NCBI GenBank assembly: GCA_027490305.1
Contig: JAIXYI010000006.1
Span: forward strand, 38,633 to 102,632
Direction of reading: 5' to 3'
DNA: 64,000 nt
DNA from: Flavobacteriaceae bacterium
Lineage (GTDB): Bacteria > Bacteroidota > Bacteroidia > Flavobacteriales > Flavobacteriaceae
In this document: positions 19,191 through 28,416 of the stretch, piece after piece
How the letters are laid out: each line of letters opens with the position of its first letter
How positions within the stretch are numbered: position 1 is the first letter of the stretch
Position numbers and translations under genes: made by a program
The notes under the pieces: generated by a model
Seen by the model: only the letters and a program-made list of their open reading frames with translations
What the model was told of the DNA's origin: nothing
Database searches by the model: none

Positions 19191-19580
19191 ATGTTTCACC
19201 CTACAACCGAAGACATCGCAACCGGCATCGTTCACGCTGCGTATAAAGTGCATCGTGCCTTGGGCCCCGGTCTGCTTGAGCGTATCTATGAATCCTGTCT
19301 GGCGTATGAACTGCGAAAAGCCGGGTACCGCGTAGAACGCCAGATCCCGTTGCCGATTGTATACGATGGCCTGGTATTTGAAGAAGGATTGCGGCTGGAC
19401 CTATTGGTCGAAAACCGAATCATTATCGAAATCAAGGCGGCCGACCACCCGCATCCGATTTGGACCGCACAATTGTTAAGCCATTTGAAATTGACGGACA
19501 AAAAATTGGGTTTTTTGATTAATTTTAATGTGCCCTTACTAAGGGACGGAATCAAACGTTATATACACACAAAAACCTAG
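19191..19580 (+). CDS. GxxExxY family protein
   Basis: This 129-residue protein carries the eponymous motif Gly27-x-x-Glu30-x-x-Tyr33 (GLLERIY). It also has Asp70 and Glu80-x-Lys82 in beta-strand context, which fits the PD-(D/E)xK nuclease-like fold proposed for this family. The function of GxxExxY proteins is not established. It is a lone gene between asnS and rpoN, preceded by the octamer array, and such a setting suggests horizontal or repeat-associated gain (inference). It shows no signal peptide or membrane segment. Confidence 0.88.
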   Translation: MFHPTTEDIATGIVHAAYKVHRALGPGLLERIYESCLAYELRKAGYRVERQIPLPIVYDGLVFEEGLRLDLLVENRIIIEIKAADHPHPIWTAQLLSHLKLTDKKLGFLINFNVPLLRDGIKRYIHTKT

Positions 19581-19610
19581 CGCCCACAAGCGTTTACGGC
19601 GAATTATACA

Positions 19611-21071
19611 ATGCTCAGACAATCACTCAATCTCAAACTTTCCCAGAAACTTTCACCGCAGCAGATCCAGTTGATGAAACTGATCCAGTTGCCGACGCTC
19701 GCATTTGAACAACGACTGGCAGAGGAACTGAACGAGAACCCCGCTCTCGAAGCCGGACAAGAAGAGGAAGACTACGCGAAAGACGAGTTCGAAAACGAGG
19801 ACTACGACGACTATGAAGAAGAGGACCGCGATGATCCCATCAGCGACGACCTTGAAATCGACCAGTACCTGAGCGACGACATTCCCGATTATAAGACCAA
19901 GTCCAATAATTACTCCGACGACGACGAACAGCGCGAATCACCGCTGGCCGCCGCCGTTACGTTTCACCAGGACCTGCTCAACCAATTAAGTACCTTTCTG
20001 CTGACCGACCAGGAGCGTGAGATTGCAGAATTTCTAGTTGGTAGTGTCGATGATACGGGCTATATCCGGCGAAGCCTCACGGATATCGTTGACGACATGG
20101 CCTTTACACAAGGTATTTATACCGATGAAAAAACCGTAGAACGGGTGTTGCATGTCGTGCAAAGCCTCGAACCTGCCGGTGTGGGGGCCCGCGACCTCCA
20201 GGAATGCCTGTTGCTGCAACTCCGTGCCAAAACGCCCACTGAATCGGTGTCGATCGCCTTGGATATCATCGAAAAGAACTTCGAACGCTTTACGAAGAAA
20301 CAATATGACAAGCTACAGGAACGCCTCCTGATCAGCAACCAACAGCTACGGGATGCGATCCATGAAATCGAGAAACTGAACCCGAAGCCCGGTGGGAATT
20401 TCGCGGGGAATACGCGTCCGACAGAAAATGTCGTACCCGACTTCTCTATCCGGATCAACGAAGGCGATCTCGAACTTTCCCTTAACGGGCGTAATGCGCC
20501 GACGTTGCACGTGTCGCGGGACTACCAGGACATGCTCCAGACCTACAAAGAGTCGAAAGACAAAACCGTACAGCGGGATGCCGTGCAGTTCATCAAACAA
20601 AAGCTCGACTCGGCAAAGTGGTTCATCGACGCCATCAAGCAACGCCAGGAAACCCTGATGGTGACGATGACGGCGATTATGCAGTATCAAGAAGAGTACT
20701 TCCTTACGGGAGATGAGACACGTCTTCGCCCGATGATCCTGAAAGATATTGCGGAACGTACCGGACTTGACGTGTCGACGATCTCGCGCGTGGCAAGCAG
20801 TAAGTATGTCGAAACGCCTTATGGCACCAAACTCATCAAGGAGTTTTTCTCAGAAGCGATGAAAAACGACCAGGGGGAAGACGTGTCGACGTTGGAAATC
20901 AAGAAAATCCTCCAGGATATCATTGATGAGGAAGACAAAAGCAATCCGTTGAATGACGATGCCCTGGCCGATATGCTAAAGGAACGGGGGTACCCGATTG
21001 CCCGTCGGACCGTAGCCAAATACCGCGACCTTTTAGAAATACCATCCGGCCGGATGCGACGTAAAATCTGA
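19611..21071 (+). CDS. rpoN: RNA polymerase sigma-54 factor
   Basis: This 486-residue sigma54 directs activator-dependent transcription from -24/-12 promoters. Region I is Gln/Leu-rich (residues 1-48, with LSPQQIQLMKLIQLP), region II is very acidic (50-105), and the core-binding and HTH regions follow. The RpoN box ARRTVAKYR is at 464-472. The partner activator at 55674-57029 and a candidate target promoter at 57144-57157 are in this window. The membrane protein gene starts 3 nt after its stop. Confidence 0.97.
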   Translation: MLRQSLNLKLSQKLSPQQIQLMKLIQLPTLAFEQRLAEELNENPALEAGQEEEDYAKDEFENEDYDDYEEEDRDDPISDDLEIDQYLSDDIPDYKTKSNNYSDDDEQRESPLAAAVTFHQDLLNQLSTFLLTDQEREIAEFLVGSVDDTGYIRRSLTDIVDDMAFTQGIYTDEKTVERVLHVVQSLEPAGVGARDLQECLLLQLRAKTPTESVSIALDIIEKNFERFTKKQYDKLQERLLISNQQLRDAIHEIEKLNPKPGGNFAGNTRPTENVVPDFSIRINEGDLELSLNGRNAPTLHVSRDYQDMLQTYKESKDKTVQRDAVQFIKQKLDSAKWFIDAIKQRQETLMVTMTAIMQYQEEYFLTGDETRLRPMILKDIAERTGLDVSTISRVASSKYVETPYGTKLIKEFFSEAMKNDQGEDVSTLEIKKILQDIIDEEDKSNPLNDDALADMLKERGYPIARRTVAKYRDLLEIPSGRMRRKI

Positions 21072-21074
21072 TAC

Positions 21075-21680
21075 GTGGAACGGAGCCTTCGTATTTTTTC
21101 GTATTTGTTCCACCCGTTGTTCATCTCGGTCTATGCGATCATGCTGTTTTTTATCTACGGCAGCTATCGATTTGACTACGAAGAGGTGTTTGTATTGACG
21201 ATACAAATTGTCATCATCACGATTTTCATTCCGTTAACCTTCTACTATCTGTTGTTGTCGCTGGGGAAAGTCGATTCTATCATGCTTTCCGAAACATCGC
21301 ATCGGCGCATCCCGTTGGTAGTGCATTCCATTTTATTGGTGGTCCTGCTGAAACGTACCATCCCACTTGACGTCTATCCCGAATTGCATTTCTTCTTTCT
21401 CGGATGTCTCGTAAGCACCGTGGCCGCCCTTGTGTTGGTGCTACTCCGCATCAAAGCCAGCTTGCACATGATTGGGATATCGGCACTCGCCATTTTTGCC
21501 ATAGCCGTTAGCCTTCATATACAAGAACGCCTGATCCTGCCGATTGTCGTGTTGCTGCTTTGCAACGGACTGGTCGCCACCTCACGCCTGGTGATGAAGG
21601 CACACTCGCATCAGGAATTGTTGTTGGGAACCGGACTGGGCGTTATCCCACAGGTGATGCTGCTCTATTTCTGGCTATAG
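21075..21680 (+). CDS. Integral membrane protein with degenerate PAP2-like C-terminal motif
   Basis: This 201-residue protein has about six membrane segments. Near the end, Ser170-Arg171-x5-His177-x3-Glu181 resembles the third signature of PAP2 phosphatases (SRx5Hx3D) with Glu for Asp. The PSGH signature is absent, so catalysis is doubtful. It starts with GTG 3 nt after the rpoN stop, so translation is probably coupled. I do not recognise a named family. A PAP2-related fold is inference from the one motif and the membrane topology. It ends 6 nt past the convergent porin-like gene's stop. Confidence 0.75.
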   Translation: MERSLRIFSYLFHPLFISVYAIMLFFIYGSYRFDYEEVFVLTIQIVIITIFIPLTFYYLLLSLGKVDSIMLSETSHRRIPLVVHSILLVVLLKRTIPLDVYPELHFFFLGCLVSTVAALVLVLLRIKASLHMIGISALAIFAIAVSLHIQERLILPIVVLLLCNGLVATSRLVMKAHSHQELLLGTGLGVIPQVMLLYFWL

Positions 21681-22373
21681 GATGTAGAACATCAGTCCAA
21701 GGTTCAGCGCACGCATGTCCAATGCCTGTCCGTCATCGAGAAAACCGTCGCGGAACAACGAATTCATACCGTAATACACATGAAAGTTCCAGGTGTTATA
21801 ACCCACTGAAAGCGTAGGTCCGTATTGCAGCGGCTCAAGGTCGTCATTTTGCCGCACGACAAATTTGTCGTCACCCGAAAAGGTCGACTTGCTGAAGACC
21901 AGCCAACGCACCTTGAAACCCGCGTAGATACGCCAAAATTTCGTTGAGGTAGGCGTTGAATTCCGCCATCGGAACTCAAAAGGCGCTTCTATAAAAAGCT
22001 GTTCGAGTTTGTTACGGTCGTAATCGATGTCGTCTAATATCTGGTAGGTCACATTTCCACCTGACTCCATCACAAACATATCATGATGGTACTTGTTCCA
22101 GGAAAGCCCCAATCCGGCTGCCACCGCCACCGTACGCGCTTTGTTGAGCGGCATGTCGCGAAGGAACCCGGCGTGAAAACCCGTCGCGAGTCCGTTTTGC
22201 GAATAGCCCTCCGGCGTCTTGAGTAAGCGGTTGTAGGTGAGCCCGACGTAAAACTGGTCTTCCCGGTATAACGAATCAACGGCCGGGAACGGACTTTTGA
22301 GGGAATCGACAGACGACTGCGCCAAAACCGAAAAGGACAGGAACAGTAAAAAAAAGGGGATTACGCGCATCAT
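21675..22373 (-). CDS. PorT-like outer-membrane beta-barrel protein
   Basis: This product of about 232 residues has a signal peptide (MMRVIPFFLLFLSFSVLAQ, ending near residue 19) followed by alternating amphipathic strands with many aromatic girdle residues and a C-terminal strand ending FYIL. This fits small Bacteroidota 'porin family' barrels related to PorT. The ATG at 22373 (or 22370) is chosen because it begins the signal peptide; the upstream frame crosses the leuS promoter region. It may be a T9SS-related PorT, but that is not shown by its neighbours. Confidence 0.8.
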   Translation of the reverse strand: MMRVIPFFLLFLSFSVLAQSSVDSLKSPFPAVDSLYREDQFYVGLTYNRLLKTPEGYSQNGLATGFHAGFLRDMPLNKARTVAVAAGLGLSWNKYHHDMFVMESGGNVTYQILDDIDYDRNKLEQLFIEAPFEFRWRNSTPTSTKFWRIYAGFKVRWLVFSKSTFSGDDKFVVRQNDDLEPLQYGPTLSVGYNTWNFHVYYGMNSLFRDGFLDDGQALDMRALNLGLMFYIL

Positions 22374-22462
22374 GGTTTTTTCAGTCGTATAAAAATACAA
22401 AAAGGAACGGTCTGCCAGACGGCTCCCGCCTGCGAGACACACAAAATTTCCTGCTTTTCCAC

Positions 22463-22470
22463 TACATTTG
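22463..22470 (+). promoter_or_regulatory. Promoter -7 element of leuS
   Basis: TACATTTG is an exact TAnnTTTG match 6 nt before the ATG at 22477, so the transcript has a very short leader. Confidence 0.7.
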
Positions 22471-22476
22471 CGGCCT

Positions 22477-25344
22477 ATGAAATACGCACCGAAAGACATC
22501 GAGCCAAAATGGCAAAAATACTGGGCCGAGAACCAGACCTTCGCCGCTGAGAACGGATCGTCAAAGCCTAAATATTACGTGTTGGACATGTTTCCATACC
22601 CCTCCGGCGCCGGACTTCACGTAGGGCATCCGCTGGGCTATATCGCGTCGGATATCTACGCGCGCTTCAAGCGTCATCAGGGGTATAACGTGTTGCATCC
22701 CATGGGATACGACAGTTTCGGCCTTCCGGCGGAACAGTATGCCATCCAAACGGGGCAACATCCTGAAAAGACCACACGCGAGAACATCGCCCGCTATCGC
22801 GAACAACTCGATAAAATCGGTTTTTCCTTCGATTGGGCCCGCGAGGTGCGTACGTCCAACCCCGATTATTATAAATGGACACAATGGATTTTCATCCAGC
22901 TTTTTGAATCCTGGTACGACCGCGCCGCAGATAAGGCGGAATCCATCCAAACCTTAATTACCCGCTTTGAACAGAAGGGAAATGAAGGAGTGGACGCGGT
23001 TTGCGACGACGATACCCCTTCGTTTACCGCTACCGAATGGAACGGATTCGATGCCGCGCAAAAAGAACGCATCCTCTTGAAGTACCGCCTGACGTATCTG
23101 GCGGAAACGGAAGTCAACTGGTGCCCGGCATTGGGGACGGTGTTGGCCAATGACGAAATCGTGAACGGCGTTTCGGAGCGCGGCGGATACCCGGTCGTGC
23201 GCAAAAAGATGACGCAGTGGAGCATGCGTATTTCGGCGTATGCAGAGCGTTTGCTGCGCGGACTCGATACCATCGACTGGACCGAGTCGCTGAAGGAAAG
23301 CCAACGCAACTGGATCGGGAAATCGGTCGGTGCGTCGGTGACTTTTCGCGTGAAGGACTCCGAAGAGGAAAAAGATACCCTCGACTTCGTACTCAGTGGC
23401 GACGATACCAATCAGTATAAAATAGAGGTGTTCACCACGCGCCCCGACACGATTTTCGGGGTCACCTTCGTTACCCTGGCGCCTGAGCATGAACTCGTGG
23501 CCCGGATTACAACATCCGAACAGAAAGCCGCTGTGGAAGCTTATGTGGAAGCGACGTCCCGCCGTTCGGAACGCGAGCGGATGGCCGACGTGAAAACGAT
23601 ATCCGGGGTGTTTACCGGCGCTTATGCCGAACATCCGTTTACAAAAGAACCCGTTCCGATTTGGATCGGCGACTATGTATTGGCCGGATACGGTACGGGA
23701 GCGGTCATGGCAGTGCCGGCCGGCGATGAGCGCGATTATGCTTTTGCGAAACACTTCGGCATCCCGATTCGGAACATCTTCGACGGAGTAGACATCTCGG
23801 AAGAAGCCTATACGTCAAAAGACCAGGTCGTATTGATGAATTCTGATTTCCTTGACGGGAAGAACTATAAGGACGCCACCAAAACGGTCATCGCCGAACT
23901 CGAAAAAATGGGATGCGGCAGCGGCAAAACGAACTACCGCCTGCGCGACGCCGTGTTTTCCCGCCAACGCTATTGGGGCGAACCCTTTCCCGTATATTAC
24001 GTAAACGGACTTCCACAGATGATCGAAACGGCGCACCTGCCGATTGTGTTGCCGGAAGTAGAGAAATACCTGCCCACCGAAGACGGACAACCGCCATTGG
24101 GGAACGCATCCGATTGGGCCTGGGATACCGCGACGAACCAGGTGGTATCGAATGACAAAATCGACCACAAAACCGTGTTCCCGCTCGAATTGAATACGAT
24201 GCCGGGCTGGGCCGGAAGTTCCTGGTACTGGCTCCGTTACATGGACGCGAAGAACGACACGGCTTTTGCCTCGACCGACGACCTGGCCTACTGGGAGAAC
24301 GTCGACCTGTATATCGGCGGCAGCGAACACGCCACCGGACACCTGCTGTATGCCCGCTTCTGGAATAAATTCCTCAAAGACCGCGGCATCCTGTCAACGG
24401 AAGAACCGTTTAAGAAGTTGATCAACCAAGGGATGATTTTGGGGACGAGCGCGTTTGTATACCGACTGGAAGGAACCAATACGTTCGTTTCAAAGAATAA
24501 GGCAGAAGGGCAAAAAATACAGCCGATCCACGCGGATGTTTACCTGGTCAATGCGTCGGATGAACTCGATATCGACGGATTTCGAAAATGGCGTCCGGAC
24601 TTTAAGGATGCGGAATTCATTACCGACGACAACGGCAAGTTCTACGTCTCCCGCGAAGTCGAGAAAATGTCGAAGTCCAAATACAACGTCGTCAACCCCG
24701 ATGACATCTGTGACGAATACGGCGCCGACACCCTGCGTTTGTACGAAATGTTTCTTGGTCCACTTGAACAGTCCAAGCCTTGGAATACGGCGGGTATCAC
24801 GGGTGTTTTCGGTTTCCTGAAGAAATTGTGGCGACTGTATTTCGACGACAATGGACTCATCGTGACTTCGAATCCGGCGTCAAAAGAAGCGCTGAAAACC
24901 TTACATAAGACCATCAAAAAGGTCGAAGACGACATTGAAGGATTCTCTTTCAACACCTCGGTCAGCCAGTTCATGATCTGCGTCAACGAACTGACCGCGC
25001 AGAATTGTCATGAACGTTCCGTGCTTGAACCGCTGGCCATCCTAATCTCGCCGTATGCGCCGCACATCGCCGAAGAACTGTGGGAGCGCCTCGGGCATGA
25101 GGGAAGCATCGCCACCGCACCTTTCCCGCGTTTCCGTCCGGAATATTTGGTGGAAAGCGAGAAAGAGTATCCGGTCTCGTTCAACGGCAAGACGAAGTTT
25201 TTCCTCACCCTGCCGCTCGATTTGTCAAAAGAAGCGATTGAAGAAGCGGTATTGCAAGACGAACGCACGGTTCAGCAAATGGGCGGGCGTACCCCGAATA
25301 AAGTTATTATAGTGCCGGGTAAAATCATCAATATCGTCGGATAA
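22477..25344 (+). CDS. leuS: Leucyl-tRNA synthetase
   Basis: This 955-residue class Ia synthetase charges tRNA-Leu. The HIGH-type motif HVGH is at 48-51, and KMSKS is intact at 730-734. An editing (CP1) domain is inserted in the middle, with the [11 protein letters not shown] segment near 328-338, and an anticodon-binding domain fills the C-terminal third. Length is in the usual range for Bacteroidota LeuRS. The stop overlaps the ATG of the PH-domain gene (TAATG at 25342-25346). Confidence 0.96.
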   Translation: MKYAPKDIEPKWQKYWAENQTFAAENGSSKPKYYVLDMFPYPSGAGLHVGHPLGYIASDIYARFKRHQGYNVLHPMGYDSFGLPAEQYAIQTGQHPEKTTRENIARYREQLDKIGFSFDWAREVRTSNPDYYKWTQWIFIQLFESWYDRAADKAESIQTLITRFEQKGNEGVDAVCDDDTPSFTATEWNGFDAAQKERILLKYRLTYLAETEVNWCPALGTVLANDEIVNGVSERGGYPVVRKKMTQWSMRISAYAERLLRGLDTIDWTESLKESQRNWIGKSVGASVTFRVKDSEEEKDTLDFVLSGDDTNQYKIEVFTTRPDTIFGVTFVTLAPEHELVARITTSEQKAAVEAYVEATSRRSERERMADVKTISGVFTGAYAEHPFTKEPVPIWIGDYVLAGYGTGAVMAVPAGDERDYAFAKHFGIPIRNIFDGVDISEEAYTSKDQVVLMNSDFLDGKNYKDATKTVIAELEKMGCGSGKTNYRLRDAVFSRQRYWGEPFPVYYVNGLPQMIETAHLPIVLPEVEKYLPTEDGQPPLGNASDWAWDTATNQVVSNDKIDHKTVFPLELNTMPGWAGSSWYWLRYMDAKNDTAFASTDDLAYWENVDLYIGGSEHATGHLLYARFWNKFLKDRGILSTEEPFKKLINQGMILGTSAFVYRLEGTNTFVSKNKAEGQKIQPIHADVYLVNASDELDIDGFRKWRPDFKDAEFITDDNGKFYVSREVEKMSKSKYNVVNPDDICDEYGADTLRLYEMFLGPLEQSKPWNTAGITGVFGFLKKLWRLYFDDNGLIVTSNPASKEALKTLHKTIKKVEDDIEGFSFNTSVSQFMICVNELTAQNCHERSVLEPLAILISPYAPHIAEELWERLGHEGSIATAPFPRFRPEYLVESEKEYPVSFNGKTKFFLTLPLDLSKEAIEEAVLQDERTVQQMGGRTPNKVIIVPGKIINIVG

Positions 25345-25832
25345 TGGTCTTCAAAGCTTCCATGGATCGCACCACCCGTATATCGACCCTTGTCGTGACG
25401 GTTTTGTTTGCAGCCCTACCGGTTGCAGGACTGTTCATAGGAGTTGAATCAGGAAATTGGGCGCTCGCCGCTGTCGGATGTCTTCTGGTGGTGGTGTATG
25501 CCATTGTGTATGCGTACCGTCCCACGGCGTATGAAATAACGGCACATGGATTGCTCATACACCGACCGGCGGGAGTGGTGAAGGTCGCGTCCAGTCGGAT
25601 TCGGCACGTCCAGCCATTGGAAAAAGCGCAAGTGCGTTTCGCGCTACGCACGTTCGGCGTCGGCGGACTCTTTGGCTATTTTGGGTCGTTCTACACCAAA
25701 TCGCTCGGAAGCATGACATAGTACCTGACGCGCCTTGACTCACTCGTGCTGATTGAAACGGATCGGGAGAAATTCGTCCTTTCACCTAATGACCGCGATG
25801 CATTCCTTCAGGAACTTTTGGTCTTTTCGTAA
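25344..25832 (+). pseudogene. PH domain (bPH2-type) membrane protein interrupted by an in-frame TAG
   Basis: The open part, 125 codons, encodes two hydrophobic segments (about 15-35 and 37-55) and the start of a bacterial PH-like domain (about 58-125). A TAG at 25719-25721 stops it after GSMT. The same frame continues open for 36 more codons to TAA at 25830-25832, and those residues (YLTRLDSLVLIET, then FVLSPNDRDAFLQEL) look like the missing C-terminal strands and helix of the domain. Homologues usually have Trp or another aromatic here, so a TGG to TAG change is the simplest cause. A sequencing error, readthrough or a true pseudogene are all possible. It is coupled to leuS by TAATG. Confidence 0.8.
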
Positions 25833-25901
25833 CGCAACTGCCAAAATTTCCGAAATTCTCATCTGGCGCTTTTTTTGCGGAATGTGTGGGAAAAAGAAAT
25901 C

Positions 25902-26609
25902 ATGGTTTTCGGATTAGAGTATTATGTATTGATTGGCGTAATCGCCCTCGCCAGTTGGGCGGTCAGTGCCCGGCTGAAGGCGAAGTTTGAGGAGTATTCC
26001 AAAATCCACCTGCGCAACGGAATGTCGGGTGCCGAGATTGCAGAAGCGATGTTGGCGGATCACGGTATTTATGACGTACGTGTCATTTCGACCGAAGGCC
26101 GTTTGACGGATCATTACAACCCCGCCGACAAAACGGTGAACCTAAGTGCGGCTGTCTACAGCGAGCGGAATGCTGCTGCTGCTGCCGTAGCCGCCCACGA
26201 GGTCGGTCATGCGGTGCAACACGCCAAGGCGTACGCCATGTTGCAGCTCCGGTCAAGCCTCGTGCCGATGGTCAACGTGTCGTCGCAGTTATCACAATGG
26301 CTGATCTTCCTCGGACTCATCATCGGTTTCGCGGCCCGCACCGGTATCGGGTTCTACTTAGCGCTAGCCGGTTTGGCGTTGATGGCCATAACGGTGGCGT
26401 TTAGTTTTATTACGCTTCCGGTAGAGTATGACGCCAGCAACCGGGCGCTGGCCTGGCTGAAAAACAAGAATATGTTGAGCCAGCAGGAATACGCGGGTGC
26501 GGAAGATGCGCTGAAATGGGCCGCCCGGACCTACGTGGTAGCGGCGATTGGCTCGCTTGCGATGTTGCTGTATATGGCCATGCGAATCCTCGGAAGTCGA
26601 AGAAATTAA
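25902..26609 (+). CDS. YugP-like zinc metallopeptidase
   Basis: This 235-residue membrane protein of the YugP (COG2738) family has the zinc motif HEVGH at 99-103 after an alanine-rich helix. Membrane segments are near 8-22, 137-160 and 162-187, with another near the C-terminus. The family is predicted to be Zn-dependent proteases; substrates are unknown. The ATG at 25902 (MVFGLEYYVL) is the family start. It is separated from the broken PH gene by about 70 nt and ends at a bidirectional terminator. Confidence 0.88.
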   Translation: MVFGLEYYVLIGVIALASWAVSARLKAKFEEYSKIHLRNGMSGAEIAEAMLADHGIYDVRVISTEGRLTDHYNPADKTVNLSAAVYSERNAAAAAVAAHEVGHAVQHAKAYAMLQLRSSLVPMVNVSSQLSQWLIFLGLIIGFAARTGIGFYLALAGLALMAITVAFSFITLPVEYDASNRALAWLKNKNMLSQQEYAGAEDALKWAARTYVVAAIGSLAMLLYMAMRILGSRRN

Positions 26610-26613
26610 AAAT

Positions 26614-26639
26614 AAAGCCCTCGTCCCCGGGGGCTTTTT
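26614..26639. terminator. Bidirectional terminator between the YugP-like and Lrp genes
   Basis: aaagccc (26614-26620) pairs with gggcttt (26631-26637), and each strand has a T-rich tail. It serves two convergent genes. Confidence 0.82.
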
Positions 26640-27109
26640 CATAACTGGATCTGTCGTTCGATCTGTTGTTCGAGCGAAATGAAGGTTTCCGTCCTTGAAA
26701 CGCCGGGAATCGCCTGAATTTTGGTATTCAGGAGTTGCATCAGGTGTTCGTTGTCGCGGCAAATGATTTTGATGAGGATAGACCAGTTACCGGTGGTGTA
26801 GTGGCACTCCAATACTTCCGGAATCTTGCGTAATTCCTTTACGGCCTCGAAGTTTCCGGCCGCGCGGTCGAGGTAAATACCGACGAAGGCCATGGTGCTG
26901 TAGCCCAACACCTTATTGCTGACCGTAAACTTTGATCCCGAGATCACACCGGCCTGTTCCAGTTTGCGGAGACGTTGGTGGATAGCAGCACCCGAAATCC
27001 CAATTTTATTGGCGATTTGCAGGATGGGTTTCCGTGCATCTTCCATCAGGTACCGCAGGATTTCCTTATCAATACCATCAATTTCAACTTGTGCGTGCGA
27101 GACTCTCAT
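26639..27109 (-). CDS. Lrp/AsnC family transcriptional regulator
   Basis: This 156-residue regulator has an N-terminal winged helix-turn-helix (about 9-70, IDKEILRYLMEDARKP then ISGAAIHQRLRKLE) and a C-terminal RAM ligand-binding domain (about 75-150). Lrp/AsnC proteins form dimers to hexadecamers and respond to amino acids. The effector and targets cannot be read here, and no amino-acid gene is adjacent. It has its own exact -7 promoter element and shares a terminator with the convergent gene. Confidence 0.93.
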   Translation of the reverse strand: MRVSHAQVEIDGIDKEILRYLMEDARKPILQIANKIGISGAAIHQRLRKLEQAGVISGSKFTVSNKVLGYSTMAFVGIYLDRAAGNFEAVKELRKIPEVLECHYTTGNWSILIKIICRDNEHLMQLLNTKIQAIPGVSRTETFISLEQQIERQIQL

Positions 27110-27126
27110 GGGATATAGTATGTAAG

Positions 27127-27134
27127 CAAATATA
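27127..27134 (-). promoter_or_regulatory. Promoter -7 element of the Lrp gene
   Basis: On the minus strand TATATTTG matches the consensus exactly, 17 nt upstream of the start codon. Confidence 0.72.
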
Positions 27135-27197
27135 GGATTTTGATGGATAAATGAAGTTGAAAACCTTCTTTTGCTTTATTTCTTTAAGAGGACGACG

Positions 27198-27605
27198 TCA
27201 ACTGCGAATTACCTTTTCCATCATCCGCTCCGGATGCGCCAACGGTTTGAAGCCATACTTCTCATATAGGAATTGCGCGTCGCGTGAGGCCAGTCGCCAG
27301 ATTGTCACCTTCGCCAATCCCGGATCGCTCATCATCGCATCCATCAGCAAGGAAGAATAGCCCTTTCCCTGCTGCTCAGGCGTCACGAACACATCCATGA
27401 GGTACGCAAATACCACATAGTCGGTTACCACCCGCGCGAATCCAACCTGCTTGCCATCCACATAAACGCCATAACACAAGGACGCATCGATAGTAGTCTG
27501 GACGTCTTCGATCGTGCGTCCGGCTGCCCAATAAATATCCTTCAGGAAACCCTGGATAAAAGCGATATCCAGACGGGCTTTATCGTTTGAAACTTCTACC
27601 TTCAT
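27198..27605 (-). CDS. GNAT family N-acetyltransferase
   Basis: This 135-residue GNAT protein has the acetyl-CoA pyrophosphate-binding motif A as VFVTPEQQGKGYSSLLMD (QxxGKG near 81-84) and a C-terminal Tyr-Gly-Phe (EKYGFKPL) typical of the fold. The substrate is unknown. The start codon overlaps the stop of the cyclase gene (ATGA at 27602-27605 on the minus strand), so the two are in one operon. Confidence 0.92.
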   Translation of the reverse strand: MKVEVSNDKARLDIAFIQGFLKDIYWAAGRTIEDVQTTIDASLCYGVYVDGKQVGFARVVTDYVVFAYLMDVFVTPEQQGKGYSSLLMDAMMSDPGLAKVTIWRLASRDAQFLYEKYGFKPLAHPERMMEKVIRS

Positions 27606-28375
27606 AAACGGGTCAACGGGTATAAAACAGGTTTGGAAGGCGACGCATCGTTTTCAAACGACGCCATCTGCAGGTTTAAGAGATAGGTGCCGTCTTCAAC
27701 CTGGTCGGGCACATAAATGAGTTCGGTTATCGTGGCGTGGTGCCGGGCATCCGGATTGAGCGACCACACATCGGTGACATTCCAGAAGGCTTTGTGGGCC
27801 AGTAGTTTTCCCTCATCTGATTCGCGATCGACACTGGGAAGGTCAATCAGTAAATGGTCGACGCCGAGATCCCGCAGGAAGGCCGCACCGGCCGCTTCGA
27901 GATAGGGTGGGTTGGTATGCGAGTAATTCCGGTACTTTTTCTCGGATGAATTCGGCAGGGTCCGGATGACAACGGCCTGTGGTTTTTTCCCCGTCAAAAC
28001 CGCCTGCAATTGGGCCGTCGTGATCACGGCATCGTCGCCCCGCGTTTCAGGTGCTATCGACACGACCTCGGCCAGAAAGAAGAAGATGCGCAAGGCCTGG
28101 TTGACACTGAAAAAGTCCTTGGTAATATGGCCCAGGCATTCGGTGTGGGTGCCATGCCCGTGCGGATTGAAGTAGATGTTATTGAAGTTCGTAGACGAGC
28201 TGCCCTCGCTCACTTTTCCAATCCAGTTGCCGGATGTGACCGGTGAAATGACGGGTTTATCGAGGTACCATGCAATCGGGTTCTCTGCGCTGTCACGTAA
28301 CGGAAGGGAGATGTCAGACGGGCGGGAAAGGTCTGTCTCATAGCGTACTCCGGCAATATCAAGAAGGGTTTTCAT
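27602..28375 (-). CDS. Cyclase family protein (kynurenine formamidase-like fold)
   Basis: This 257-residue protein shows the metal-binding signature of the cyclase family, HGTH at 74-77, Glu79 and His83 (usual pattern HxGTHxDxPxH, here with Glu in place of Asp). Family members hydrolyse N-formylkynurenine or related amides with a divalent metal; with the substituted signature the exact reaction is open. I chose the ATG at 28375 (MKTLLDIAGV). It precedes the GNAT gene with a 4-nt overlap and ends up head-to-tail with hemW on the same strand. Confidence 0.85.
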   Translation of the reverse strand: MKTLLDIAGVRYETDLSRPSDISLPLRDSAENPIAWYLDKPVISPVTSGNWIGKVSEGSSSTNFNNIYFNPHGHGTHTECLGHITKDFFSVNQALRIFFFLAEVVSIAPETRGDDAVITTAQLQAVLTGKKPQAVVIRTLPNSSEKKYRNYSHTNPPYLEAAGAAFLRDLGVDHLLIDLPSVDRESDEGKLLAHKAFWNVTDVWSLNPDARHHATITELIYVPDQVEDGTYLLNLQMASFENDASPSKPVLYPLTRL

Positions 28376-28416
28376 ACCAAATTCGTATCGTACGAAGGTA
28401 ACGAATTTGCCCGATG

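Noticed and set aside
22954..23754. 266-codon minus-strand ORF inside leuS
   Set aside because: Antisense shadow; leuS motifs are intact across this segment.
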